Shown here piece by piece: positions 8,233-16,298 of a stretch of 20,623 bases of DNA. How positions within the stretch are numbered: position 1 is the first letter of the stretch; every line of letters starts with the position of its first letter. Source of the DNA: CANLWN01 sp039815505 (GTDB taxonomy: Bacteria; Bacteroidota; Bacteroidia; Flavobacteriales; Flavobacteriaceae). The stretch covers positions 1 to 20,623 of the forward strand of contig JBCBZE010000023.1 in the NCBI GenBank assembly GCA_039815505.1. Reading direction: 5' to 3'. The position numbers were made by a program, and so were the translations under genes. Below the pieces are notes generated by a model that did not search any database, was not told where the DNA came from, and saw only the letters and a list, made by a program, of their open reading frames with translations.

Positions 8233-9526
8233 AACACTATTTTTTCTTCATTTTATCACATGCTTTTTTGTGTCGGCACAGGAAAAATTAATCCTCGAGG
8301 ATGCCATTTCGCTGGCCTTACAAAACAATTATGATCTTAGGATCGCAAAAAACGATGTAGAAATTGCCCGTAAGGAAGCCGAGTTATTGAACAGCGGGTA
8401 TTTGCCTACCCTTAGTGCAAATGGGGGTGTAGATTATTCCGATGAAAATCAGGATGTTACTTTTTCAGATGAAACCACAACCTCGGTCGATGGAGCGGTA
8501 ACCGAATCCTACAATGCTTCGATTACCGCCGAATACACCCTGTTCGATGGTATGGAACGGAAATTTAACCAAGATAAAAATGAAGGAAACCTAAGATTAA
8601 GCGAGTTTCAAGAAAGACAACAGATAGAGAATACCGTCATATCCGTTTATGAACATTACTTTGATGTGGCCTACCAAGCCCAGGTAGTGGAAAATCTAAA
8701 AGTCAATATCGAAAATTCAAAAGACCGTTTGGTCAGGGCACAAAAAAAACTAAAGTATGGTCAAGGTACCACCCTGGACGAATTAAATTCCCAGGTAGAT
8801 TTAAATAACGATAGTATTTCCTATGCATCCGCATTACGTGATTTAAACAATTTTAAACGGAATCTAAATTTATTGTTGGGAAGGGAGGTGAATACTAAAT
8901 TTGAACCCGATACATTGGTCACCTTTTTACCAAAGCTTTCTCCGGACGACATTTTGGATAACGCCGAAAAAAACAATATACAAACCGTATTGGCAAAGCA
9001 GAACATTCTCTTGAGCGATTTGGATATCAAGATCAATAAGGCCAAGTACCTTCCAAAGATTAAAGGAAACGGTTCATATAGCTGGAGTGAAAGTCAAAAC
9101 CCTCCTACCTCGTTTGCCTTGACCAACGAGGCATTGGGTTATAGTCTGGGACTTAACTTGTCTTGGAATATTTTTGACGGGGGTACCACCGCGACCAAAA
9201 TAAAAACGGCTAAAATATCCAAACAAAATCGCGAAATTGAACTATTCCAAGCGCAAGAACAGCTACGGGTAGATATTTTTAATGCCTATGAAGAATATAC
9301 CAATGCCATTTTTACTTTAAGTGCAGAAAACAAGAGTGTAACCACCAATGAATTGAACTTTGAACGTACCAAAAAACAGTATGCCCTTGGGCAGGTTACC
9401 GCAATAGATTTCAGACAGGCACAAATCAACCTTTTGGATGCCCGTAACAATTATGCGCGGGCCAAGTATGATTTGAAAATAGCGGAAATTAATTTACAAC
9501 AATTGGGAGGGTTTCTACTGTCTTGA
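8219..9526 (+). CDS. TolC-like outer-membrane efflux channel protein
   Basis: The 435-residue outer-membrane channel of the RND system. The signal peptide is MSRFKTLFFLHFITCFFVSAQ. Two outer-membrane-efflux (OEP) repeats follow, each with long amphipathic helices and a beta stretch: LEDAISLALQNNYDLRIAKND and SYNASITAEYTLFDG in the first half, SLGLNLSWNIFDGG and the closing helix QAQINLLDARNNYARAKYDLKIAEINL in the second. The ATG at 8219 is preferred over an in-frame TTG at 8213 because it directly begins a good signal peptide. It overlaps the transporter gene by 14 bp, so the two are translationally coupled. It is the last gene of the five-gene efflux operon. Confidence 0.95.
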   Translation: MSRFKTLFFLHFITCFFVSAQEKLILEDAISLALQNNYDLRIAKNDVEIARKEAELLNSGYLPTLSANGGVDYSDENQDVTFSDETTTSVDGAVTESYNASITAEYTLFDGMERKFNQDKNEGNLRLSEFQERQQIENTVISVYEHYFDVAYQAQVVENLKVNIENSKDRLVRAQKKLKYGQGTTLDELNSQVDLNNDSISYASALRDLNNFKRNLNLLLGREVNTKFEPDTLVTFLPKLSPDDILDNAEKNNIQTVLAKQNILLSDLDIKINKAKYLPKIKGNGSYSWSESQNPPTSFALTNEALGYSLGLNLSWNIFDGGTTATKIKTAKISKQNREIELFQAQEQLRVDIFNAYEEYTNAIFTLSAENKSVTTNELNFERTKKQYALGQVTAIDFRQAQINLLDARNNYARAKYDLKIAEINLQQLGGFLLS

Positions 9527-9572
9527 CTCTGAGCATAGGAACAAAGTTATTTTTCCATTAAGGTTGAAAGGA

Positions 9573-9701
9573 ATGCACCGGATGACATGTGCAACTACCC
9601 CGGAAAAGGAGTTTAGATCGTATTTAAGTCCGTCGATACCCGTACAAAAGCAACTAATCAGAAAAGCACTGGAACATAAAAAGTTAGGGGGATTTCAATA
9701 G
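9573..9701 (+). CDS. Possible small ORF after the TolC-like gene
   Basis: A 42-codon frame, MHRMTCATTPEKEFRSYL to LEHKKLGGFQ, preceded by GAAAGGA close to the ATG. It sits in the gap between the efflux operon and the convergent response-regulator gene. Composition (K, R, E, Q-rich helix at the end) is protein-like, but no family is recognised and the frame is also open upstream to the TolC-like stop. Expression is unproven. Confidence 0.25.
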   Translation: MHRMTCATTPEKEFRSYLSPSIPVQKQLIRKALEHKKLGGFQ

Positions 9702-9713
9702 GTAGGCCAGTTT

Positions 9714-10475
9714 TTATAATTCCAACCATTTTTTGAACAGCGAACTTTTCTCCTTGCTAACAATTACGGAAGGAATAAGAACGCTTTCCATTTTTACCAA
9801 TAGCTTCCCATTAAAATAATTCTCTATATTTTGAATATATTCCCTGCGAATGATATGTTGTCGATTCGCTCTAAAAAAATGTCGTTTGGGGAGTCTCCTT
9901 TCTATCGCATCCAAGGTCTCGTTAAGCGGGCTCTTTTGAGATGCATGCAAAGCAAAACTCAGCTGGTCCTTAATAAAAAAACAAGAGACATCCTTACTGC
10001 TTATAGGAATGATTTGATTCTTGAAATAGGAAATGAAATTGGGGAATTCAGTGCTGCTTTTTTGGAAATGGTCCAGTAATTCAAGTATGCTTTCCTGTTG
10101 ATGGGAAAGTCTTTTTTTAAAACTTTTATACTTTTCCACTGCGGCTTTTAAATCCTCTTTGGCAAATGGTTTCAACAGATAGTCGATACCGGAAACCCGG
10201 ATAGCTTTAAGCGCATATTGGTCATAAGCGGTAGTAAAGACTATAGGCGTATCCGTCGGATGTTTTTCAAAAATCTGGAAAGAGAGTCCATCGGATAGTT
10301 GAATGTCCGAAAAAATCAGATCAGCATCACGGAACGAGCTGCTTTCCAAAAACTGAAAACCCTCCTCTACCGATGAAATTTCAGCAAGAATCCGAAAATC
10401 CTCCCCAAGGGAACTTAATAGGCGCTTTATTTTATTTAACGCCAACTTCTCATCTTCAATTAGAATAATTTTCAT
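9714..10475 (-). CDS. LytTR-family response regulator
   Basis: A 253-residue response regulator. The receiver domain occupies about 1-118, with acidic residues E7-D8, phospho-acceptor D57 (FSDIQLSDG), T81/T82 and K102 (LLKPF). A linker with KSFKKRLSHQQ precedes a C-terminal LytTR DNA-binding domain (about 150-253) with the typical FFRANRQHIIRREYIQNIENYFNGKLLVKM block. It overlaps the upstream kinase gene by 20 bp, which marks a cognate pair. LytTR domains bind direct repeats about two turns apart. The targets may include its own operon and the neighbouring efflux or glycosidase genes; this is inference. Confidence 0.95.
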   Translation of the reverse strand: MKIILIEDEKLALNKIKRLLSSLGEDFRILAEISSVEEGFQFLESSSFRDADLIFSDIQLSDGLSFQIFEKHPTDTPIVFTTAYDQYALKAIRVSGIDYLLKPFAKEDLKAAVEKYKSFKKRLSHQQESILELLDHFQKSSTEFPNFISYFKNQIIPISSKDVSCFFIKDQLSFALHASQKSPLNETLDAIERRLPKRHFFRANRQHIIRREYIQNIENYFNGKLLVKMESVLIPSVIVSKEKSSLFKKWLEL

Positions 10476-11469
10476 TTTTAATCAAAGGTATTTTAACGGT
10501 AAAAAAAAGTTCCTCTTCTTCTATAGTGCAATTCGTATTGGTCAACAAGCTACATCTATTATTTAGATTTTCTAAACCTATTCCAAAACTATGCTGCTTT
10601 ACTTTGGGCAAAAGGTTTTTATTGTTTTTAACGGATAAATATCCCCCACCCAATTCCAAATATATATTCATTGGTTTAGATACGCTGATGGCATTGTGCT
10701 TGATTACATTTTCAAAAAGCACTAAAAGAGATAATGATGGGATTTTATACTGTTCCGGATCTGCAATATCGCCATGTAAATTTAGTTTGTCATCATATCG
10801 GATTTTAAGCAAGAAAAAATAGGATTGAATAAACTTCAATTCTCTGTCCAAGGTTACAAAAGTACTTCCCTGCATATCCAATATATAACGAAATACTTGA
10901 GAGAGTTTGTTAATATAAAATTCGCTTTTCTCCACATCTATATAGATCAATTCGCTTAATGTATTAAGGCTGTTAAAGAAAAAATGTGGATTAAGCTGCT
11001 GTTGTAGACTATTTAACTGGAGTTGCAAATTCTCATTTTCCAATTTAACGATTCGAAGATTATTTTCTTCATTCCTTTTTCTTTGAAAAAATCGGTAAAC
11101 AAACCCCAAGGAAATAAAAGTTAGGATACTATCTTGTATAATTGTTTCTTCAACGATAGGTGCATGTCCCGGTATATCCGTAGAAATGATATCCTCCAGA
11201 GCAAGATTAATGAATACATCTATTGTGGCAATAACCAAAAATAGCACACAACTGTACCAGAAGATATAACTCCTTTTTTTGTATCTGAGATAAAATTTAA
11301 AATGATAATATATTGATATCCCTAAAAAAGCCCAGCCAGTAATAAATTGTAATAAAAAACCATTCACTTGCCCGGAGGTAGATATCTCCGTAAACAATAA
11401 AAAAGGCAACACAAAAAGTAGTGTTGCCCCAATAAATGCGTAATATGTTACTTTTCTTAGACTTAACAT
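10456..11469 (-). CDS. LytS/YehU-type sensor histidine kinase (second copy)
   Basis: A 337-residue membrane sensor kinase of the PF06580 family. Hydrophobic segments lie at about 8-27, 37-57, 69-89 and 113-128, followed by a coiled stretch (LENENLQLQLNSLQ). The phospho-acceptor is H162 in QQQLNPHFFFNSLNTL. The N-box has E253-N254 (LFENVIKHN), and the G-box FGIGLENLNNR (about 295-305) is intact, unlike that of the kinase at 219-1226. Its ATG overlaps the stop of the esterase gene (TAATG) and its own 3' end overlaps the response-regulator gene, so all three are translated as a unit. It is paralogous to the first kinase throughout the cytoplasmic part. Confidence 0.93.
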   Translation of the reverse strand: MLSLRKVTYYAFIGATLLFVLPFLLFTEISTSGQVNGFLLQFITGWAFLGISIYYHFKFYLRYKKRSYIFWYSCVLFLVIATIDVFINLALEDIISTDIPGHAPIVEETIIQDSILTFISLGFVYRFFQRKRNEENNLRIVKLENENLQLQLNSLQQQLNPHFFFNSLNTLSELIYIDVEKSEFYINKLSQVFRYILDMQGSTFVTLDRELKFIQSYFFLLKIRYDDKLNLHGDIADPEQYKIPSLSLLVLFENVIKHNAISVSKPMNIYLELGGGYLSVKNNKNLLPKVKQHSFGIGLENLNNRCSLLTNTNCTIEEEELFFTVKIPLIKNENYSN

Positions 11470-12437
11470 TATTTAAGTTGTGAATCAAAAAATGAAATTA
11501 CTTTTTCCAAATTGACAGCGTCATCAAATTCACTTCCGCCATGACCTGCCCCTTCTATCAGTTCAAAACTAACATTATTCGCCCCCAATTCGGCTAAAAG
11601 TGCCTCATAAAAATTTTGACTTTGCGTATATGGAACTAAAGGGTCCGCATTTCCGACCTGAATAAAAAATGAAGCATCTTCCGCGTCTATATAGGTTGTT
11701 GGGTTTGCCAATGACACCAAGTCGGGATCATCCTCTATCTTATCCAATCCCATATAATCGGCTTCCAGGTCGGTATTTACACCACTATCCATAAATCCAG
11801 TAAGCCCTAGTTCATTTGCCTCCGATACAATAGTAGAGAAATTTATTGGCGAATACCAAGCCACGGTCGCATCAACTTTTGAAGAGAAATTATCATTCCC
11901 CAAGGTCAAATCTTCTGTAAATTCATCTCCCGAAGAGGTCCCCAACATCGATGCTAAATTTCCACCGGCGGAATCGCCCCAAGAACCTATATTTGAGGCA
12001 TTAATTCTATAGGTAGTGGCATTTGCCTTTAAAAACCTTATCGCAGCTTTACAATCATGGACGGCCGCAGGGAAAACGGCTTCCCCGCTTAAACGATAGT
12101 TAATGGAAACGGCCACATAACCATTTTCAACCAAAGCTTCTGCATAACTACTTCCTGCCGATTTGTCTCCCGTAAAGAATCCTCCTCCGTGAATGTATAC
12201 AACTGCGGGGAAAGGCCCTTCTCCTTCTGGGATATAGATATCCATTACCTGGGCAGCGGATGTATCTGCATAAGAAACATCTATCAAAGTTTCAGCTTCG
12301 ATTGTTTCATTTGTTTCATTGGTGACCTCCCCGGTTTCATCTTCAAAGATTTCGTCGGCGGTTTCATCATCACTACATGATGAGAGCGTCAAAGCATTTA
12401 ACAGCATAAACAACAATGGCAATTTTATTCTTTTCAT
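11469..12437 (-). CDS. Lipoprotein alpha/beta-hydrolase esterase, probably surface-exposed
   Basis: A 322-residue carboxylesterase of the HGGG/GDSAGG type (BD-FAE or lipase/esterase group). The lipobox ends at C21 (LTLSSC), followed by S-D-D-E, which resembles the flavobacterial lipoprotein export signal that takes lipoproteins to the cell surface, and then a long acidic Thr/Glu linker (22-50). The oxyanion motif HGGGF is at 83-87, the nucleophile S156 is in GDSAGG, and D265 (GNADPL) and H299 (GAGHGG) complete the triad, so the enzyme should be active. The substrate is unknown; acetyl or feruloyl groups on polysaccharides are plausible for this family. It is the first gene of an operon with the LytS/LytTR pair, overlapping the kinase by TAATG. 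An exact TAnnTTTG box lies 47 bp upstream. Confidence 0.9.
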   Translation of the reverse strand: MKRIKLPLLFMLLNALTLSSCSDDETADEIFEDETGEVTNETNETIEAETLIDVSYADTSAAQVMDIYIPEGEGPFPAVVYIHGGGFFTGDKSAGSSYAEALVENGYVAVSINYRLSGEAVFPAAVHDCKAAIRFLKANATTYRINASNIGSWGDSAGGNLASMLGTSSGDEFTEDLTLGNDNFSSKVDATVAWYSPINFSTIVSEANELGLTGFMDSGVNTDLEADYMGLDKIEDDPDLVSLANPTTYIDAEDASFFIQVGNADPLVPYTQSQNFYEALLAELGANNVSFELIEGAGHGGSEFDDAVNLEKVISFFDSQLK

Positions 12438-12483
12438 TTATGTTACTTTTTAAAGGGTTAAAAAATCTGATTAAAGTATGGGG

Positions 12484-12510
12484 CAAACATAAAAAGGTGT
12501 TCAACACAAA
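12484..12510 (-). promoter_or_regulatory. Putative promoter of the esterase-LytS-LytTR operon
   Basis: The minus strand reads TATGTTTG (12484-12491), an exact TAnnTTTG -7 element, about 47 bp before the esterase start. A TTTG (12507-12510 on the plus strand as caaa) lies upstream at a spacing of 15 bp, slightly shorter than usual. Confidence 0.5.
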
Positions 12511-12703
12511 GAAATACCCACTAAAAGGAAGCGGTAATTATTAGGTCTAAACCGTCTTTTAAAGGGGTTGAACTTTTTTTTGCATATCAAATCGATGAAA
12601 TTTTAAGCCCCAGGGAATTCACAAGCACTTCAATCCCCTTTTTAGGGTTTATACATAGCGCTCAACTGCACAAAGAGTAGTGGGAAAAGTATTTGTATTT
12701 CAA

Positions 12704-12731
12704 CTTTCATTGGTTTAAATAAGCTTTCATT
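12704..12731. repeat. Direct repeat CTTTCATT, 20-bp period
   Basis: Two exact 8-bp copies, at 12704-12711 and 12724-12731, lie upstream of the GH26-like gene. The two-turn spacing suits a dimeric activator site, but short AT-rich repeats can arise by chance. Confidence 0.3.
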
Positions 12732-12865
12732 AGAAAGGCACCCATTACACCTTCCTATCCCCTATCCAGAAAATTGGTAACTTTAATCTATAATGATTCT
12801 ATACATAATAGGGTTATCGCTAATTTTAAAAGCATGTTATCCCAAGGAAAAGACACTATATAATT

Positions 12866-14002
12866 ATGAATATGAACAAAACAAAAAAACAACCCAAGCT
12901 TATTTTTTTGATTACCATTTTGCTGTTTTTACCGGTAGTATGCATGCACTCACAGGAAAAAACGATCAAGGATTCCGAATCCAAGGAATGGGATATTGAA
13001 AAAATGGTATCGCAAATCAATACGGAGGTCGATACGGATTTTGTTTACGATTACAAACAAACAAAATTTGTTCCCGCCGATGGTAAAACACTACTTATCA
13101 TGGGACAAACGGCTGAAAGCATTACTGAATATATGGGTCATTTTCCCAATCAGCAAATTCCCGGCGGTTGGTCAGCCTACTGGGGAATCCCTGAATTTAA
13201 AGGAGTTACCGAGACCCATAAAAATGAAAGCGGTTCTTCTCAAAACCACCAGATGTTAATCGATAATTTTCCCAATACTGTTATTCAAAGTGCTATGTGG
13301 ATGGTGGGAAAATGGAATATTGCGAAATTTACAGGCAATGGGGATTACGACCATGTTATTAAGAAATATAGCACCTGGGCCAAATCAGTGAACCGACCTA
13401 TATACCTGAGGATTGGTTACGAATTTGATGGCCCCCATAATGAACTTGAACCTGAGGAATTTATCAAGGCATACAGACATATTGTTGATCTTATCCGTAA
13501 AAAAAGAGTAGACAATATCGCGTTTGTGTGGCATTCTTATGCATCTAAACCGTTTAAGGACAAGCCCCTTTCTGCCTGGTATCCGGGTGATGATTATGTG
13601 GACTGGGTAGCTATTTCTGTCTTTGGGCATGCATATAATGGAACGGATTTTGGTCCTTATTGTGACGATGTACTGGAATTTGCCAAACAACATAAGAAAC
13701 CGGTAATGATAGCGGAGGCAAACCCGGTGAAAGGTATCTACAAAGAAAACAATGAGGTCTGGGACCAATGGTTTGTCAACTTCTTCTCTTTTATCTACCA
13801 TAAGAATATTAAGGCGATCAGCTTTATAAACGAAGATTGGTTAAAACTGTCTATTCCAGGTATTTCACATTGGAAAGATGCGCGTCTTTACAACAACGAA
13901 AAAATATCAAAAGCGTGGTTTAAGGAAACCGATAAGGAACGCTACCTAAAGCAATCCACACAACTCTTTGAGCAATTGGGGTACTTAAAAGTCAAAGATT
14001 AG
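12866..14002 (+). CDS. Exported GH26-like glycoside hydrolase
   Basis: A 378-residue secreted enzyme with a signal peptide at about 1-30 (ending CMHSQ) and one catalytic (beta/alpha)8 domain. Features typical of GH26 (clan GH-A) are the GGWSAYWG block (100-107), the acid/base region LRIGYEFDG with E186, WYPGDDYVDWVAISVFG (238-254), and the nucleophile region PVMIAEAN with E284. Both catalytic glutamates are present, so it should be active. GH26 enzymes normally have His before the acid/base Glu; here it is Tyr185, so the specificity (mannan, mixed-linkage glucan or beta-1,3-xylan) cannot be assigned. No lipobox, carbohydrate-binding module, sorting domain or SusC/SusD pair is visible. An alternative ATG lies two codons downstream. 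Confidence 0.85.
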   Translation: MNMNKTKKQPKLIFLITILLFLPVVCMHSQEKTIKDSESKEWDIEKMVSQINTEVDTDFVYDYKQTKFVPADGKTLLIMGQTAESITEYMGHFPNQQIPGGWSAYWGIPEFKGVTETHKNESGSSQNHQMLIDNFPNTVIQSAMWMVGKWNIAKFTGNGDYDHVIKKYSTWAKSVNRPIYLRIGYEFDGPHNELEPEEFIKAYRHIVDLIRKKRVDNIAFVWHSYASKPFKDKPLSAWYPGDDYVDWVAISVFGHAYNGTDFGPYCDDVLEFAKQHKKPVMIAEANPVKGIYKENNEVWDQWFVNFFSFIYHKNIKAISFINEDWLKLSIPGISHWKDARLYNNEKISKAWFKETDKERYLKQSTQLFEQLGYLKVKD

Positions 14003-14184
14003 GTATGTAGAAAGGGCCATACTATAATTTCCTAACCATAGGTAAACAATAGAAAAATACTAGCTATTTTGTTTTGTATGGTGAGATTACCTACGATCCG
14101 TCATTGCTATTTAACAATTTGGCCTAAGAAAGTGTCCAAAATCCCTAAAAAGGTCGGTATTTTGAAACCACATATATACGACAC

Positions 14185-14739
14185 ATGAAACTAAAAATTT
14201 TCAGCTTGGCAGGACTTCTTTTTTTGGTCGCCAATCAAGTAATGCTCTTAGGAGGCGATGAATATATTCAATCTCAAGAGCCTATTGATTTTGCGCATTG
14301 GTTGCTGCTAGTAGGAGCCTTATTATGTTTATCCATAAATTACATTCTTTCGGACAATGCTTTCAGTACCTTGGCATCCATTTTAACTTCATTGGGGGTT
14401 GTGGCGCTTATAGGCCAGGCCACCATAGATTTCATATGGTGGAGCTATGGGGATGATCATATAGGAATGACCCATTTAACGAGTCAGATAATGGGGAGAC
14501 CATCAATTCGTATACCTTTTATGACCATTGGGCCCGCCCTATTTTACTTAGGTTTAGCTACCCATGCCGGAAAACGGATACGCAAAAATCCTATATGGTC
14601 CCTGGCAACCCTTATAGGTGTAATCTTGACTGGTCTGGGGTCATTTGCCTATCATAATAGGATGTTAATAGTTTTAGGCCATATCATCCTAACAATAGGC
14701 ATTATTGCATTACTTTTAAAACATACGACAAAACGGTAG
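14185..14739 (+). CDS. Six-helix integral membrane protein of unknown function
   Basis: A 184-residue protein with hydrophobic segments at about 5-22, 37-56, 61-84, 110-127, 135-153 and 157-178, and a Lys/Arg-rich C-terminus (KHTTKR). A polar loop with DFIWWSYGDDHIGMTH (about 82-97) contains His and acidic residues that might form a site, but no family is recognised. It lies 59 bp upstream of an AraC regulator gene on the same strand and may share its transcript. A sensor, small transporter or enzyme role cannot be told apart. Confidence 0.75.
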   Translation: MKLKIFSLAGLLFLVANQVMLLGGDEYIQSQEPIDFAHWLLLVGALLCLSINYILSDNAFSTLASILTSLGVVALIGQATIDFIWWSYGDDHIGMTHLTSQIMGRPSIRIPFMTIGPALFYLGLATHAGKRIRKNPIWSLATLIGVILTGLGSFAYHNRMLIVLGHIILTIGIIALLLKHTTKR

Positions 14740-14798
14740 ACCAGAAAGCTATAAAAGCGTTCTACCATACCACTTATAAATCCACATAAGGGTCAGCA

Positions 14799-15638
14799 AT
14801 GAAAGTAATTAATTTGCCAGATGATTTAATGCTAGGGGAAAGGTCTTCATTTAAAGTTTATGACTACCAAACTTCCTCGGCATGTGTTAAACAAATGGTA
14901 TCCCTGCAACAACATATATTTAGCTTTTTAATCGAGGGTAGTAAAGAAGTATTCTCTGATAAAACGTCTATATCCATAGAAAAATCAGATTTCTTACTAC
15001 TAAAAAAAGGGCATTGTTTAATGACAGAAAAACTTCCCAATACCAGAGATGGTTATAGAAGTATTTTGTTTTTCTTTTCTAGCGAATCGCTTTTAAGGTT
15101 TGTTAAAAAGCATGAAATAAACCCTTCGAAGGACCCAGACAAAAAATTGATTCGTTCTTTCGCATATGATAATTTTTTAAAAACGTTTGTTAATGGGCTC
15201 ATAGACATTAGCAAACTTAATCGTAAAGTTCAAGGGAAATTATTGGAGATTAAATTTGAAGAGTTAATGATATATTTAATAGAAACGAACGGTTCTAATT
15301 TTATACATGCTTTAATTTCCAATGAAGACATACAAATCCAACACTTTATTGAGATTATCGAAGCCAATAAATTAAACAAACTGACCCTAAAAGAACTTTC
15401 GTTTTTATCGCATATGAGCATTTCCACGTTCAAAAGAGAGTTCGAAAAACAATATAAGAGTTCACCAAGCAGGTGGTTTTTGGAAAAAAGACTGGAACAT
15501 TCCGCTTTTTTGTTAAAAAATACCACGAAAAGGCCATCGGATATATTTGAGGAAGTTGGATATGAAACTTTATCGAATTTCATACAGGCTTTCAAAGCAA
15601 AATTTGGAGTTACCCCAAAACGATATCAATTAAGTTGA
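14799..15638 (+). CDS. AraC-family transcriptional regulator
   Basis: A 279-residue regulator. The N-terminal half (about 1-140) is a probable cupin/ExsA-like sensing domain (HIFSFLIEGSKEVF, DFLLLKKGHCLM). The C-terminal 86 residues form a double helix-turn-helix: LTLKELSFLSHMSISTFKREFEKQY as the first HTH and PSDIFEEVGYETLSNFIQAFKAKFGVTPKRYQ as the second, including the family signature. The neighbours are a membrane protein upstream and an exported YbhB-like protein downstream; either could be a target. The effector is unknown. Confidence 0.92.
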   Translation: MKVINLPDDLMLGERSSFKVYDYQTSSACVKQMVSLQQHIFSFLIEGSKEVFSDKTSISIEKSDFLLLKKGHCLMTEKLPNTRDGYRSILFFFSSESLLRFVKKHEINPSKDPDKKLIRSFAYDNFLKTFVNGLIDISKLNRKVQGKLLEIKFEELMIYLIETNGSNFIHALISNEDIQIQHFIEIIEANKLNKLTLKELSFLSHMSISTFKREFEKQYKSSPSRWFLEKRLEHSAFLLKNTTKRPSDIFEEVGYETLSNFIQAFKAKFGVTPKRYQLS

Positions 15639-15694
15639 ACTTTTGGCAATACTTTTTGAACCGAATCTAACACAGACCTATCAATTTCGATGTA

Positions 15695-15702
15695 TAAATT
15701 TG
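15695..15702 (+). promoter_or_regulatory. -7 promoter element for the YbhB-like gene
   Basis: TAAATTTG is an exact match to TAnnTTTG and lies 24 bp before the ATG. No TTG was found at the usual -33 spacing, so the promoter may need an activator. Confidence 0.45.
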
Positions 15703-15726
15703 TGCAGATAACTAAATATAGGTCTT

Positions 15727-16284
15727 ATGAAAAAATCAAATATTATTTTAGCAGCACTGCTCATGGTATGCAGTAGTATATCTGCTCAAGACACCTTTAC
15801 TTTATCTAGCCAAGCTTTAGGGGGAGAAGCAACAATACTTGAGGAGTTCAATGGTTTTGGCTGCACTGGAAAAAACCGATCCCCACAACTATCTTGGAAA
15901 AATGCACCTGAAGGAACCAAAAGTTTTGCAATCACCATGTACGACCCGGATGCACCCACAGGCAGCGGTTGGTGGCATTGGGTGGTATTTGACATTCCTT
16001 CGGATATCAATGATATGAAAGAAGGTGCCGGAACCATTACATCCAATTTGGCACCGGAAGGTAGTATCCAGAGCATAACGGATTATGGTGTAAGCGGGTA
16101 TGGAGGTCCTTGCCCACCGGAGGGTCATGGTCTGCATCAATACATTATCACCGTTTACGCACTAAAAACGGATACGCTAAATTTAAATGAAAACACAAAT
16201 CCGGCCGTAGTTGGTTATTACCTTTGGAACAATACCCTGGCCAAAGCCAGCATTATAACGTACTACCAAAGAAAAAAGAGTTAA
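15727..16284 (+). CDS. Exported YbhB/YbcL family protein (PEBP-like)
   Basis: A 185-residue protein of the phosphatidylethanolamine-binding/Raf-kinase-inhibitor-like family (bacterial YbhB/YbcL branch). The signal peptide is MKKSNIILAALLMVCSSISAQ, so it acts outside the cytoplasm. Conserved pocket elements are present: CTGKNRSPQLSWKNAPEGTKS (46-66), the MYDPDAP motif (71-77), GWWHWVVFDIP (81-91) with H84, and GYGGPCPPEGHGLHQYIITVYAL. The ligand and function of bacterial members remain poorly defined. A strong terminator follows at 16316-16344, so it is probably monocistronic. Confidence 0.92.
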   Translation: MKKSNIILAALLMVCSSISAQDTFTLSSQALGGEATILEEFNGFGCTGKNRSPQLSWKNAPEGTKSFAITMYDPDAPTGSGWWHWVVFDIPSDINDMKEGAGTITSNLAPEGSIQSITDYGVSGYGGPCPPEGHGLHQYIITVYALKTDTLNLNENTNPAVVGYYLWNNTLAKASIITYYQRKKS

Positions 16285-16298
16285 AACAACTTCTTATA

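Larger units (their letters stand above)
12438..12865. other. 428-bp divergent intergenic region
   Basis: It lies between the leftward esterase operon and the rightward GH26-like gene. Contents are the leftward promoter at 12484-12510 and a direct repeat CTTTCATT (12704-12711 and 12724-12731, period 20 bp). No exact TAnnTTTG was found for the rightward gene; TAACTTTA at 12778-12785 is the nearest. No convincing gene or RNA was seen. Confidence 0.5.

Noticed and set aside
12793..12999. A 68-codon plus-strand frame with a lipoprotein-like start (MILYIIGLSLILKAC)
   Set aside because: It overlaps the signal peptide and N-terminus of the well-supported GH26-like gene in another frame, and its later part has no protein-like pattern.
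13385..13801. A 138-codon minus-strand frame
   Set aside because: It is antisense to the catalytic core of the GH26-like enzyme.
12438..14002. Polysaccharide utilisation locus
   Set aside because: There is a GH26-like enzyme and an esterase, but no SusC/SusD pair or further carbohydrate enzymes, so the locus does not qualify.
14003..14184. TATTTTG strings resembling the -7 promoter element before the membrane protein gene
   Set aside because: They have the wrong spacing between TA and TTTG, and no exact TAnnTTTG was found in the region.
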